A stretch of DNA of 64,000 nt from Hydrogenobacter sp. T-2 (GTDB taxonomy: Bacteria > Aquificota > Aquificia > Aquificales > Aquificaceae). Position 1 is the first letter of the stretch, and each line of letters begins with the position of its first letter. The stretch is taken from the NCBI RefSeq assembly GCF_033971325.1, contig NZ_CP117180.1, positions 1-64,000 of the forward strand, written 5' to 3'. The notes under the pieces are model-generated. The model ran no database searches, had not been told where the DNA came from, and was given only the letters and a program-made list of their open reading frames with translations. The translations under genes were made by a program, and so were the position numbers. Below, in pieces: positions 18,907 through 27,177 of the stretch.

Positions 18907-19281
18907 TTATAACATTTTACCAAGTCCATATCCCAGGGCTACGAAGAGCAAACCTAACCCATTGCTAAGTAGTAAATATAGAAGTGCTTTTAACCATTCC
19001 CCGTTTAAAAGCATATAATAGGCTTCATAAAAGAGCGTGGAATAAGTAGAATATCCACCAAGCAAACCCGTTATAAGCAAAGCCCTAAGGTTTGGAGAAA
19101 GGTCAAGCCTTTCTACAAAAAAGGCAAAGAAAAAACCTATCAAAAAAGCAGAGGAAAGATTAACAAGGAGCGTGCCTACAGGAAAGTCAATGCCCGCTTT
19201 TGTTTGAATAAACTTGGAAACCAAAAACCTCAAAACAGACCCAACCGCACCACCTATGGCTATGGCTAAGAGGAATACCAA
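18907..19281 (-). CDS. crcB: CrcB/Fluc fluoride channel
   Basis: Fluoride export channel of the inner membrane. 124 residues with four transmembrane helices, GGAVGSVLRFLVS at the N-terminus, the LLVNLSSAFLIGFF asparagine motif, and GGYSTYSTLFYE in helix 3, which carries the aromatic/Ser-Thr fluoride track. It works as a dual-topology dimer in known cases. The start overlaps the upstream DUF190 gene by 16 bp and the downstream DUF190 gene follows after 2 bp. I see no fluoride riboswitch upstream of the three genes. Confidence 0.92.
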   Translation of the reverse strand: MVFLLAIAIGGAVGSVLRFLVSKFIQTKAGIDFPVGTLLVNLSSAFLIGFFFAFFVERLDLSPNLRALLITGLLGGYSTYSTLFYEAYYMLLNGEWLKALLYLLLSNGLGLLFVALGYGLGKML

Positions 19282-19580
19282 AGGACTACCCTCTCAAGGG
19301 TTATGAGACCAACTTTAGCTTTTTGAAGCAACCTTTCTATGGCTTGCATAGCCTTTTGCTCTTCTTCTACAAACTCCAACACTACAGGCAGGCTGTATGA
19401 GAGCACCTCAAGACCTTCATAATGAACCTCTCCAGTAGTCCCGTAGCCCATTATGGACTTAAGCACCGTAGCACCACCGATGCCATACTCCTTTAATAGC
19501 TCAAGCAGTCTTCTGTATGCTGGCTTGCCCTCAAGCCTGTCATCTTCCCTTAGAAATATACGAACGAGCACGAACTCCAT
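19266..19580 (-). CDS. DUF190 family protein (PII-like), first copy
   Basis: 104 residues, with LVRIFLRE, LEGKPAYRRLLELL, GIGGATVLKSIMGYG and SLPVVLEFVEE, the same order of motifs as the second copy. It is the first gene of the three-gene DUF190-crcB-DUF190 unit. TAAGAT lies about 9 nt before the ATG on the minus strand and no Shine-Dalgarno is seen, so the mRNA may be leaderless. It diverges from nadA across 49 bp. Confidence 0.85.
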   Translation of the reverse strand: MEFVLVRIFLREDDRLEGKPAYRRLLELLKEYGIGGATVLKSIMGYGTTGEVHYEGLEVLSYSLPVVLEFVEEEQKAMQAIERLLQKAKVGLITLERVVLWYSS

Positions 19581-19592
19581 ATGATTTAAATC

Positions 19593-19621
19593 TTAACACG
19601 AGCCTTGGCAAGTAATATAAT
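19593..19621 (+). promoter_or_regulatory. nadA promoter, near-consensus, leaderless spacing
   Basis: TTAACA (19593-19598), a 17-nt spacer and TATAAT (19616-19621). Only 8 nt separate the -10 box from the nadA ATG at 19630, so the start site should fall at or next to the A of the start codon. No Shine-Dalgarno is present. Confidence 0.65.
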
Positions 19622-19629
19622 CTCTCATT

Positions 19630-20598
19630 ATGCTACAGGTAGAACTCATAAAAGAAAGTGAGCTAAATAGTGAGGATATAAAAGAGCTTCAGCAAGAAGT
19701 CCGTAGGCTCGCAAGGGAGAAAAATGCGGTTATCCTTGCCCACTACTACCAAAGACCGGAGGTGCAGGACATTGCGGACTTTGTGGGAGACTCTTTGGAG
19801 CTTTCTCGTAAGGCAAGCCAAACGGATGCGGACATCATAGTTTTCTGTGGCGTGCGTTTTATGTGTGAGACCGCTAAGATAGTAAACCCCACAAAGAAGG
19901 TGCTTCATCCTAATCCAGAGTCTGGCTGTCCTATGGCGGATATGATAACCGCAAAGGATGTGCTAAGGCTAAGGGAAAAGCATCCAGATGCGGAAGTGGT
20001 TGCCTATGTAAACACCAATGCGGATGTAAAGGCGGTCTCTGACGTGTGCGTGACTTCCGCCAATGCCATTAAGGTGGTGCAAAAGCTCTCATCTAAAAAG
20101 ATAATCTTTATCCCCGACCAAGCCCTTGGAAACTGGGTCAAAAGGCATGTGCCAGACAAGGAGTTTATCATATGGCAAGGCTTTTGCCCTCCACACTTTG
20201 AGTTTACCGCAAGAGAGGTTCAAAAACTAAAGGAGCTATATCCAGATGCCAAGACCGCGGTGCACCCTGAATGCCATCCAAAGGTTATAGAGCTTGCGGA
20301 CTTTGTGGGCTCTACCTCTCAGATAATCAACTATGCTACCACCTGTGAAGCGGACAAGGTCATAGTGATAACAGAGGTGGGTCTAAAGCACACTCTCATG
20401 AAGAAAAACCCCAACAAAGAATATATATTCCCAGAGTCTATGAACTACTGCGGGACTGTTTACTGTTGCACCATGAAGGGCATAACTTTACCGAAGGTCT
20501 ACCAAACCCTAAAGGAAGAGATAAACGAGGTGGTGCTACCAGAAGATATAATTGAAAAGGCAAAGAGACCAATATTGAGGATGCTTGAGTTGTCATAA
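19630..20598 (+). CDS. nadA: Quinolinate synthase A
   Basis: Forms quinolinate from iminoaspartate and dihydroxyacetone phosphate in NAD synthesis, with an oxygen-sensitive 4Fe-4S cluster. AHYYQRPEVQDIADFVGDS near residue 40 is the family signature; cluster Cys candidates are in FCGVRFMCETAK, GFCPPH or HPECHP, and YCGTVYCCTMKG. At 322 residues it is a normal length. NadB and NadC are not in the window. It has its own near-consensus promoter. Confidence 0.95.
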   Translation: MLQVELIKESELNSEDIKELQQEVRRLAREKNAVILAHYYQRPEVQDIADFVGDSLELSRKASQTDADIIVFCGVRFMCETAKIVNPTKKVLHPNPESGCPMADMITAKDVLRLREKHPDAEVVAYVNTNADVKAVSDVCVTSANAIKVVQKLSSKKIIFIPDQALGNWVKRHVPDKEFIIWQGFCPPHFEFTAREVQKLKELYPDAKTAVHPECHPKVIELADFVGSTSQIINYATTCEADKVIVITEVGLKHTLMKKNPNKEYIFPESMNYCGTVYCCTMKGITLPKVYQTLKEEINEVVLPEDIIEKAKRPILRMLELS

Positions 20599-20609
20599 AA
20601 TTTTAACAG

Positions 20610-20951
20610 ATGGGCTTCAAAAGTGCAGAACAAGAAGCTATAAATAGACTTGCGGTTATACTGGCTCATATCTATAAGTTTCAGAATTATAGGCAGTATT
20701 CCCAAGGTGGAATCAAGTGGTTAAAAACTATCAGAACTCAAATAAGGGACTTGAGAAAGATATTGGAAGATTATCCAAGTCTGGAGAAGAAGATTGACGA
20801 TCTAATAAAAAACCATGCGTGGGAAAAAGCAAAGAAGCTGGTGATAAAAGATTTGGAAGGAGATATAAAGCTCAGTAAAGAGGATTTCCCAGAAGGGTGT
20901 CCCTACAACTGGGAAACTATACTCGTGTATTATTACTCATATTACATGTAA
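20610..20951 (+). CDS. DUF29-like protein, short form
   Basis: 113 residues. INRLAVILAHIYKFQ, the IRTQIRDLRKILEDYPSL stretch and FPEGCPYNWETIL match the conserved central and C-terminal parts of DUF29. The usual N-terminal YExDFxxW segment of that family is missing, so this is a short form or a 5'-truncated copy. A TAAAAT box 8 nt before the ATG suggests a leaderless start. It follows nadA by 11 bp. Function of DUF29 is unknown. Confidence 0.65.
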   Translation: MGFKSAEQEAINRLAVILAHIYKFQNYRQYSQGGIKWLKTIRTQIRDLRKILEDYPSLEKKIDDLIKNHAWEKAKKLVIKDLEGDIKLSKEDFPEGCPYNWETILVYYYSYYM

Positions 20952-21035
20952 ATAGCCATGCATGACACTTGGAATGTTACACTGGCAATTAAGGATGGGT
21001 TGGATAATTTATACTAAGAGCAAGAGGTAATACAT

Positions 21036-21863
21036 ATGGACATGATGCAGGTTAAAAAACTTTACGAAAGGGACTACTACCTTTGGATAAAGGAGATTAT
21101 ATCTCTACTTAAGGAAAAAGGTCTTTCTGAAAAAGTTATACATGCCATAGGACTGGAAAAGTTATTCTCCGCTATGCACTACTACAAAACCTCTACAAGA
21201 CGTAAGTTCTTAAGAGAGTTTATAGGGCTTATAAGCTATAGGCTATGTCATAGCGAGGATGGATATTACGACCTGCTTTACAAGAAAACGAGGAGCAGAA
21301 TAAACCGTTTGCTTGAGATAGACCCTCGCTTGTGGGAAGTTATACTTGACTACGTTCCAGAGGGCAGGCTATCTGAGGAAATTACAAGGGAAGTAAGGGA
21401 TGTTTTGGTCTTAGAAAATGGGGTGTGTGATGAGGAAATAGCAAGGGTTTTTCTTGATGAGTTGACTAAACTTATGGTAATAGACTATCGCAAGCACGAA
21501 GACTTCTTATCTGTCTTAGAAAGGCTAAAACTATACATAGAGCATGAACTTGTAGAAAACCTCGTAGACATCTTAGAAAACCTTACCTTACTAAAGGCTA
21601 ATACCTTCCCCGAAAGGCAAAGAGAGTTGTGGGAAGAGATAAATATTAGTAGGATAAACATAGAGCTAAGCTTAGAATATGCAAATAGCTTGAGGGAAGA
21701 TATTGACAAGCTAACAGAGAAGGCAAAGAGGATAGCAAACAAAGAACTGACAGAATACGCAGGATTGGATGTGTTAAACTACTCCTTTGAAGAGCTTTTG
21801 AGCCTTTCTTTTGAAGAAGTTAGGCAAGGAGAAAATATATGGTTAAGACAGAAGCCCCTATAA
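21036..21863 (+). CDS. Helical protein of unknown function with DUF29-like N-terminus
   Basis: 275 residues, predicted largely alpha-helical and charged, no transmembrane segment. The N-terminal KLYERDYYLWIKEIISLL resembles the YExDFxxWLLEQ start of DUF29 proteins, the part absent from the gene just before it. The remainder (helices rich in Leu, Glu and Arg, ending in LSLSFEEV) is not recognised. AAGAGG 8 nt before the ATG is a plausible ribosome site. It overlaps the ispG start by 25 bp. Confidence 0.55.
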   Translation: MDMMQVKKLYERDYYLWIKEIISLLKEKGLSEKVIHAIGLEKLFSAMHYYKTSTRRKFLREFIGLISYRLCHSEDGYYDLLYKKTRSRINRLLEIDPRLWEVILDYVPEGRLSEEITREVRDVLVLENGVCDEEIARVFLDELTKLMVIDYRKHEDFLSVLERLKLYIEHELVENLVDILENLTLLKANTFPERQRELWEEINISRINIELSLEYANSLREDIDKLTEKAKRIANKELTEYAGLDVLNYSFEELLSLSFEEVRQGENIWLRQKPL

Positions 21864-22915
21864 CACGCAGGAAAACTCGTCAAATACAGGTAGGCTCTGT
21901 AAAGATAGGTGGAGATGCACCCATTGTGGTGCAATCCATGACCTCTACAAAAACGCATGACATAGAGGCAACCCTTGAGCAGATAAAAAGGCTTGCAAAA
22001 GCAGGCTGTGAGTTTGTGCGTGTAGCAGTGCCACACGAAGAAGACTTGCAAGCCCTACCAGATATCGTAAAAAACTCCCCCATACCGGTGATAGCGGACA
22101 TCCACTTTGCACCCTCTTACGCCTTCAAATCTATGGAGAAGGGTGTGCATGGCATTAGGATAAACCCTGGAAATATAGGGAAAGAGGAGATAGTAAGAGA
22201 AATAGTGGAAGAGGCAAGGAAAAAAGGCGTAGCCATACGCATAGGTGTAAACTCTGGCTCTCTTGAAAAGGACCTCTTGGACAAATATGGCTATCCCTGT
22301 GCGGAGGCACTTTTTGAGAGTGCTATGCGTTGGTCTGAGAGGTTTGAAAAATGGGGCTTTTATAACTTTAAGGTCTCCATTAAGGGCTCTGACGTTTTGG
22401 AAAACATAAGGGCTAACGAGCTTTTTGCTCAACATACAGACATACCACTCCACATAGGCATAACAGAGGCAGGAATGGGTCTAAAGGGCATAGTCAAATC
22501 CTCTGTGGGTATAGGCATTCTCCTATATAAGGGCATAGGGGACACGGTCAGAGTTTCTCTAACCGACGACCCAGAGGTGGAGATAGAAACCGCCTACGCC
22601 ATATTACAGTCCCTTGGTCTAAGAAGGAGAGGCATAGAAATAATCGCCTGTCCTACCTGTGGAAGAATAGAGGTAGACCTGCCAAAGGTGGTGAGAGAGG
22701 TGGAAGAAAAGCTAAAACACATACAAAAGCCTTTAAAAGTTGCCATAATGGGCTGTGTGGTAAATGCCATAGGTGAGGCTCGTGAAGCGGATATAGGTCT
22801 TGCCTGTGGCAAAGGCTTTGCATGGCTCTTTAAAGAGGGCAAACCTATAAAAAAGGTAAGCGAAGAAGAGATGGCAAAAGCACTCCTTGAGGAGATAGAA
22901 AATATCCAGAATTGA
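21839..22915 (+). CDS. ispG: 4-hydroxy-3-methylbut-2-enyl diphosphate synthase
   Basis: Reduces the cyclic diphosphate MEcPP to HMBPP, the penultimate step of the MEP pathway, using a 4Fe-4S cluster. RKTRQIQVGSVKIGG at the N-terminus, MTSTKTHD, the INPGNIG barrel motif, and the cluster Cys in CPTCGRIEVDL and MGCVVNAIGEA are all seen. Length 358 fits the short bacterial form. Reduced ferredoxin or flavodoxin is the usual electron donor. The start lies inside the preceding gene; Dxs of the same pathway is encoded at 7.7-9.6 kb. Confidence 0.95.
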   Translation: MVKTEAPITRRKTRQIQVGSVKIGGDAPIVVQSMTSTKTHDIEATLEQIKRLAKAGCEFVRVAVPHEEDLQALPDIVKNSPIPVIADIHFAPSYAFKSMEKGVHGIRINPGNIGKEEIVREIVEEARKKGVAIRIGVNSGSLEKDLLDKYGYPCAEALFESAMRWSERFEKWGFYNFKVSIKGSDVLENIRANELFAQHTDIPLHIGITEAGMGLKGIVKSSVGIGILLYKGIGDTVRVSLTDDPEVEIETAYAILQSLGLRRRGIEIIACPTCGRIEVDLPKVVREVEEKLKHIQKPLKVAIMGCVVNAIGEAREADIGLACGKGFAWLFKEGKPIKKVSEEEMAKALLEEIENIQN

Positions 22916-22963
22916 CTTATATCACAAAACCTCATAGGCTATTGTGCTAAATATATATCTACT

Positions 22964-23308
22964 ATGACAGAAAGAGAAAAGTTTGAAAGAATGCTCCAGA
23001 AGGCTCAGCTTGTTGACCCCAATATTCAGATAAACTTTGTCCTTCTTGACCTTACACCAAGATGGATGAAGTGTAGGAGAACCAAAAGGTTGGTTTTTCA
23101 GTTTCACAAACTTGGAGAAGAGGAGGGTCTTACCGCCTGTGGCATAAGGCTTGAGAAGTATCAGGTTTTGCCAGAAAGGCAAGAAAACCTTGTGATAACT
23201 CAGGTTAATATGATGCTGGGAGGTCTTGGACTTCTTGTATTTTTTGACCTATGTCCTAAGTGCTTTGGGAATATAAACAGATGTAATCCTTTAGAAGAGG
23301 GGGCATAA
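22964..23308 (+). CDS. Hypothetical protein with C-terminal CPKC motif
   Basis: 114 residues, not recognised. The C-terminal part has a hydrophobic stretch (MLGGLGLLVFFDL) followed by CPKCFGNINRC, with another Cys at MKCRR and one in TACGIR, so metal or disulfide binding is possible. The start ATG is preceded by an AT-rich ATATATCT tract and no Shine-Dalgarno. The stop codon lies in the loop of the terminator hairpin at 23299-23314. Confidence 0.55.
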   Translation: MTEREKFERMLQKAQLVDPNIQINFVLLDLTPRWMKCRRTKRLVFQFHKLGEEEGLTACGIRLEKYQVLPERQENLVITQVNMMLGGLGLLVFFDLCPKCFGNINRCNPLEEGA

Positions 23309-23314
23309 GCCCCC
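23299..23314. terminator. Bidirectional terminator between the CPKC protein and cytochrome c-552
   Basis: GGGGGC (23299-23304) and GCCCCC (23309-23314) form a 6-bp all-GC stem with an ATAA loop. On the plus strand it is followed by ATTTGGTTT; on the minus strand by TCTTCT. It serves two convergent genes. The T tracts are weak, so efficiency is uncertain. Confidence 0.6.
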
Positions 23315-23321
23315 ATTTGGT

Positions 23322-23624
23322 TTACTTTATGGACATTATCCACTGGGCAAGTTGTTTTGCCTCTGCATCAGAGACGTTTTGAGGTGGCATAGGAACAGAA
23401 CCCCAAACACCAGCACCACCTTTCTTAATCTTGCCTGCCAAGTAATCCACAGCGTCCGCTCTGCCTGCATACCTCTTAGCTATGTCCGTATAAGTAGGTC
23501 CCACCTTCTTTGCCCTCATGTCGTGGCATGCCATACAGCCCTTCTGCCTTGCAAGCTGTTCACTGGCGAAGGATGCTCCTGTGAGACCTATAACCACCGC
23601 CAAAGTTAAGGCTACTCTCTTCAT
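23322..23624 (-). CDS. Periplasmic cytochrome c-552 (class I)
   Basis: Soluble electron carrier with one c-type haem. Residues 1-20 are a signal peptide (LTLAVVIGLTGASFA). Mature protein begins near SEQLARQKGC, with CMACH for haem attachment and Met in VPMPPQNV as the distal ligand; about 80 mature residues. From memory the mature sequence is nearly that of Hydrogenobacter thermophilus cytochrome c-552, a well-studied thermostable cytochrome, which helps place the organism. Maturation would need a system II machinery, of which CcsB is encoded at 29.0 kb. GGAGGTG precedes the ATG. Confidence 0.95.
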   Translation of the reverse strand: MKRVALTLAVVIGLTGASFASEQLARQKGCMACHDMRAKKVGPTYTDIAKRYAGRADAVDYLAGKIKKGGAGVWGSVPMPPQNVSDAEAKQLAQWIMSIK

Positions 23625-23655
23625 GCTAACACCTCCTTACTTGAATTCTCTTAAG

Positions 23656-23667
23656 GTATTATAATAC
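23656..23667. promoter_or_regulatory. Palindromic shared -10 between cytochrome c-552 and murI
   Basis: GTATTATAATAC is a perfect 12-bp palindrome that contains TATAAT on both strands, so one element can serve as the -10 for both divergent genes. Both genes then have a leader and a Shine-Dalgarno, unlike the leaderless pairs elsewhere in the window. Confidence 0.5.
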
Positions 23668-23687
23668 ACAAGAAGGATGAAAAAAAG

Positions 23688-24458
23688 ATGAAAATTGGTC
23701 TTTTTGACTCGGGTGTTGGTGGGCTTACTGTTCTCAAGGCTCTAAGAGATAAGTATCCAGAGGTTGACTTTGTTTACCTTGGAGATACCGCAAGGGTGCC
23801 ATATGGCAACAAATCCGCACAAACTGTCATAAGATACAGCTTAGAGGGTGCAGAGTTCTTGCTTTCCGAGGGCGTGGACCTGCTTATAATTGCCTGCAAT
23901 ACCGCAAGCTCCTACGCCCTGGATGTTCTGCGAGAGAATTTTTCAATTCCTGTTTTTGGAGTGATAGAGCCGGGAGTCAAGCATGCACTTGATACTACAA
24001 AAAATAGAAGGGTTGGAGTTATAGGAACAAAGGCTACTGTGTCAAGTGATGCCTATGGTAGGCTTTTGAGGTCTAAGGGTATTGAGGTTTTTCAAAAAGC
24101 CTGCCCTCTCTTTGTTCCTCTGGTGGAAGAAGGAATCCTCAATGGTGATATAGCCCAAAGGGTAGTGGAATACTACCTTACGGAGCTAAAGGACAAAGAT
24201 ATAGATACTCTCATACTTGCCTGCACTCACTATCCACTGCTTAAACCTGTTATAGAAGAGTTCATGGGTGAATCTGTCAAAGTGATAGATTCTGCGGAAA
24301 GCACCGCACTTGAGATAATGCCCTTTGTGGAAAGGTCTGGTTCTTCAAGTCTTAGCCTATACTTTACAGACCATTCACCAAGCCTTAATTTCCTCATAGA
24401 GCTTATCTTGGGTGAACCTATTGACTACAAGCTCCTTACTCTGCCTTGCAAGGTTTAG
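23688..24458 (+). CDS. murI: Glutamate racemase
   Basis: Makes D-glutamate for peptidoglycan. DSGVGGLTVLKAL at residue 7, the catalytic Cys motifs ACNTASS and ACTHYPLL (two-base mechanism), and GVIGTKATV are present. At 256 residues it is normal for the family. The last 84 bp overlap the DUF4416 gene on the other strand. An ATG 11 bp upstream is out of frame and was not chosen. Confidence 0.93.
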   Translation: MKIGLFDSGVGGLTVLKALRDKYPEVDFVYLGDTARVPYGNKSAQTVIRYSLEGAEFLLSEGVDLLIIACNTASSYALDVLRENFSIPVFGVIEPGVKHALDTTKNRRVGVIGTKATVSSDAYGRLLRSKGIEVFQKACPLFVPLVEEGILNGDIAQRVVEYYLTELKDKDIDTLILACTHYPLLKPVIEEFMGESVKVIDSAESTALEIMPFVERSGSSSLSLYFTDHSPSLNFLIELILGEPIDYKLLTLPCKV

Positions 24459-24941
24459 TTGCTTAAGAAAGTCTTCCCTTACACCTTCAAAGAAGGCTTT
24501 AACCCTTTTGTCCCTGTAGTCTCCATAGGTCCAATACAGTGGTCTAAAGCGACCATATACAAAGAGATATTCCATTTCTCCATAGACTCCCTTTCCTAAA
24601 TAAAGCCTGCCACCTCTTCTTTTGGAAGATGCAAGCACAAGATGGCTCTCATCCACATAACCGGGGTCTATGTTGAGCCTTCTTTTAGAGTCCAAAGCAT
24701 ATTTTCTCTCCATATTCATAGCCCAAAGTTTAAAGTCCACAAGCTCCTCTTTTTTCATAAAACCCTTGAGACTTAGAAATCTCTTGAAGAGTCCATCTCC
24801 CATCTCTTTGCCATAGTATCTCTGTAAGCCTTCAAAGTAAAAGCTCTGAGAAACTCTCTCCACTTTAAGGTTTAAAAGGAAGTCTTCCAACAATCCTTCT
24901 TCCCTGTATAGTATAGCCATTATAGGTTTTGCAAGCTCCAT
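24375..24941 (-). CDS. DUF4416 family protein
   Basis: 188 residues. LNIDPGYVDESHLVLASSK and LYLGKGVYGEMEYLF are the DUF4416 core, and PLYWTYGDYR follows near the C-terminus. The family has no known function. It is convergent with murI and their 3' coding ends overlap by 84 bp, long for such overlaps. It lies 7 bp downstream of the Ski2-like helicase and is probably co-transcribed with it and rbfA. Confidence 0.8.
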   Translation of the reverse strand: MELAKPIMAILYREEGLLEDFLLNLKVERVSQSFYFEGLQRYYGKEMGDGLFKRFLSLKGFMKKEELVDFKLWAMNMERKYALDSKRRLNIDPGYVDESHLVLASSKRRGGRLYLGKGVYGEMEYLFVYGRFRPLYWTYGDYRDKRVKAFFEGVREDFLKQLNLARQSKELVVNRFTQDKLYEEIKAW

Positions 24942-24948
24942 AGCTTTG

Positions 24949-27177
24949 CTATCTTATAACTTCTATTAACTCTCGCTTGGTCTTTTTGAGTGCTACCGCA
25001 CCTTCCAAAAATAGGTTGTATGCAAGTATTATCTTATCGTCCACCATATAGCCTCTACGGTTATTTTGAAAGGTCTTCCTTATCCTTTGAAGTTCTTCTT
25101 TAGCCCTATTTGGGTTTAGTTTCCTGTATTTTGCTAACTTCTCAAGCAACAGCTCCCAAAAGTCCTCCCTTTTGACCATCTCCAAGAAGTTTTCCACTGG
25201 CACACCTATCTGTGGTGGTTCTAAGTTAAGCTCTTTGAGAACTTCTTTAATCATATTAACCCTTATATGACCTATTCCCTTTATACCTGCAATACTTGAA
25301 TACTCTGGTTTTATGCCATACTTCAAAGCGTGAGCTATCTGAAGCATTTCAATACTTGAAAACCTGTAAAACTTGTGCCTGTTTATCTCCATAAGGTTTC
25401 TCAAAAGATGCAAAGCATCTGTGCCAAGGTAAGAAAACTCACCAGGTGGGTTTTTTATGTTGGGATATTTCACAGTTAAACCTTTCACATAAAAAAGAAG
25501 TTGGTCCGTGTTGTCTTTGAGGCACTCTTCTCCACAAGGTAGGAGCATGCCTCTTATTACCTTTAATTCTTCTAAAAAGCCTTCTGCGGACTTAAGAAAG
25601 CTATAGAGCCCGTTAAACTTTTTCATATACAAAAGGGGTCTTACGGTGGTTATAGGGTCAAGGTCTAAGCTTCTTCTTCTGAGGAACTCTTCAAAGCTAA
25701 GAGGTGGTATACCGGTTCTTATACAAAATAGTCCCTTTTGACTTGGGTTATAGCTTTCCAAGTAGCCATGAGTTCTTAGAAACCTTTCAATTCTCTCCAT
25801 CCTTTCTTTGCTAACCTTTTTGAAAGAGTAGGTGTTTCTTAGATAGTTTTCGTAGTTTTTACCCTCATACATGTGAGCAAGCAATAGGAAAAAGCTCAAG
25901 GCAGTGTCTTCAGCATCCTCCATTACTGCGGTAGTAAAGGGTTTTTCAAGGGCACACTCAAGCTCCCTTTGAAGGTCCTTATCCCTTGCACCATAAACCA
26001 AAAGGTTTGAGTATCCCTCTTCTCTTATGCCAAGTCTTCCTGCCCTTCCTTCCATCTGGAGTATATCAAGACTGTCAGGTATACTTTTGAGCTTACCCTT
26101 TTTTCTGAAAAACTTAGCAAAAATAATCACCCTATCTGCAGGGAGATTTACACCATAGGCGAGAGTTTGGGTAGCTATGAGGGTTTGAAGTTTCCCTTCT
26201 CTGAAAGCCTTCTCTATCTCTTCCCTTTCTTCCTTTGGTATGTCCGCATTATGAAAAGCTATCTCTGGTTCTCTTTCCTCTTCAACTTCAAAAGGCAGTG
26301 TCTGGTTCATTATGCCTATTTTTTCTTCCTTTGCCAATTCAATCGTTTTCCAACCAAGACTTTTCTTAGGGACAAAGAGTATAACTTGTTCTCCTCGCTG
26401 TTTGAGTGAAAACAGGGCGGACAAAAGCCTTTCTGCTATAAGGTCCTCACCCTCCAGCTCTTTTCTTATGGGTTTGAACTTGGTAAGGTTCATCACTTCT
26501 CTGTGCAATGGAACAGGTCGCCAAGCACTCTTTATAACAAGGTTTGCACCTATCCATTCAGACAACTCCTCTAAACCTGGAAGAGTTGCAGAAAGGCACA
26601 GCATGGCTAAGTCCATTTTTTTACATGCAGTTATTATCTCTTCTAACATCCACCTTTTACTAATTTGATGGACTTCATCTATTACCACCGCTTCCACCTC
26701 TTGCAACCACCTTGAGGAATTCCTGAAGGCATAAGCAAGGTTTTCATAGGTGCTTACAACCACCTTTGCCCTAACCTCTTTATAACTCTCCAACACACTA
26801 TCACCAGTCCTCATTTCTACACTTTTACCATAATAGGTTCTAAACTCAACCGCCTTTTCCTTTACCAATGCCTTTGTGGGTGCGGTGTATACCACCTTTC
26901 CCTCAAAGTTTTTCATAAAGAGATAAGCTATTAGACTTTTGCCAGAGGAAGTGGGTGAAGACACAAGGGCATTGCCTCCCTTGTAGAGCTTATAAAAAAG
27001 GGTCTGAATAGGGTTCAAAAAAGAATAGGGTATCTTTGGGTCTACCTCAACCGCTCTTAAGAGTTCTTCGGACTTTACCTCATTGTCTTGGTTTGTAAAA
27101 TACAGTAGCTTTCCAGAAGGTGGATTAACACTATATAAACTCTCTTTGAGAAGATAGACGGTCAAAGTTTCTGCCAT
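24949..27177 (-). CDS. Ski2/Hel308-type SF2 helicase
   Basis: 742 residues. Walker A SPTSSGKSLIAY near residue 74, the DEVH box in VVIDEVHQISKRW, SATLPGLEEL, and QMEGRAGRLG are the Ski2-like helicase motifs. The C-terminal part has a helix-hairpin-helix-like IAGIKGIGHIRVNMI near 640, as in the Hel308 DNA helicases of archaea. Such proteins are common in archaea and patchy in bacteria, so transfer from archaea is plausible. The start overlaps the rbfA stop by 16 bp. The substrate, RNA or stalled forks, is not decided by the sequence. Confidence 0.85.
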   Translation of the reverse strand: MAETLTVYLLKESLYSVNPPSGKLLYFTNQDNEVKSEELLRAVEVDPKIPYSFLNPIQTLFYKLYKGGNALVSSPTSSGKSLIAYLFMKNFEGKVVYTAPTKALVKEKAVEFRTYYGKSVEMRTGDSVLESYKEVRAKVVVSTYENLAYAFRNSSRWLQEVEAVVIDEVHQISKRWMLEEIITACKKMDLAMLCLSATLPGLEELSEWIGANLVIKSAWRPVPLHREVMNLTKFKPIRKELEGEDLIAERLLSALFSLKQRGEQVILFVPKKSLGWKTIELAKEEKIGIMNQTLPFEVEEEREPEIAFHNADIPKEEREEIEKAFREGKLQTLIATQTLAYGVNLPADRVIIFAKFFRKKGKLKSIPDSLDILQMEGRAGRLGIREEGYSNLLVYGARDKDLQRELECALEKPFTTAVMEDAEDTALSFFLLLAHMYEGKNYENYLRNTYSFKKVSKERMERIERFLRTHGYLESYNPSQKGLFCIRTGIPPLSFEEFLRRRSLDLDPITTVRPLLYMKKFNGLYSFLKSAEGFLEELKVIRGMLLPCGEECLKDNTDQLLFYVKGLTVKYPNIKNPPGEFSYLGTDALHLLRNLMEINRHKFYRFSSIEMLQIAHALKYGIKPEYSSIAGIKGIGHIRVNMIKEVLKELNLEPPQIGVPVENFLEMVKREDFWELLLEKLAKYRKLNPNRAKEELQRIRKTFQNNRRGYMVDDKIILAYNLFLEGAVALKKTKRELIEVIR

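Noticed and set aside
19581-19629. Fluoride riboswitch expected before the crcB unit
   Set aside because: Only 49 bp separate the first DUF190 gene from nadA, and no hairpin-pseudoknot pattern of the crcB motif is visible; the space is filled by the nadA promoter.
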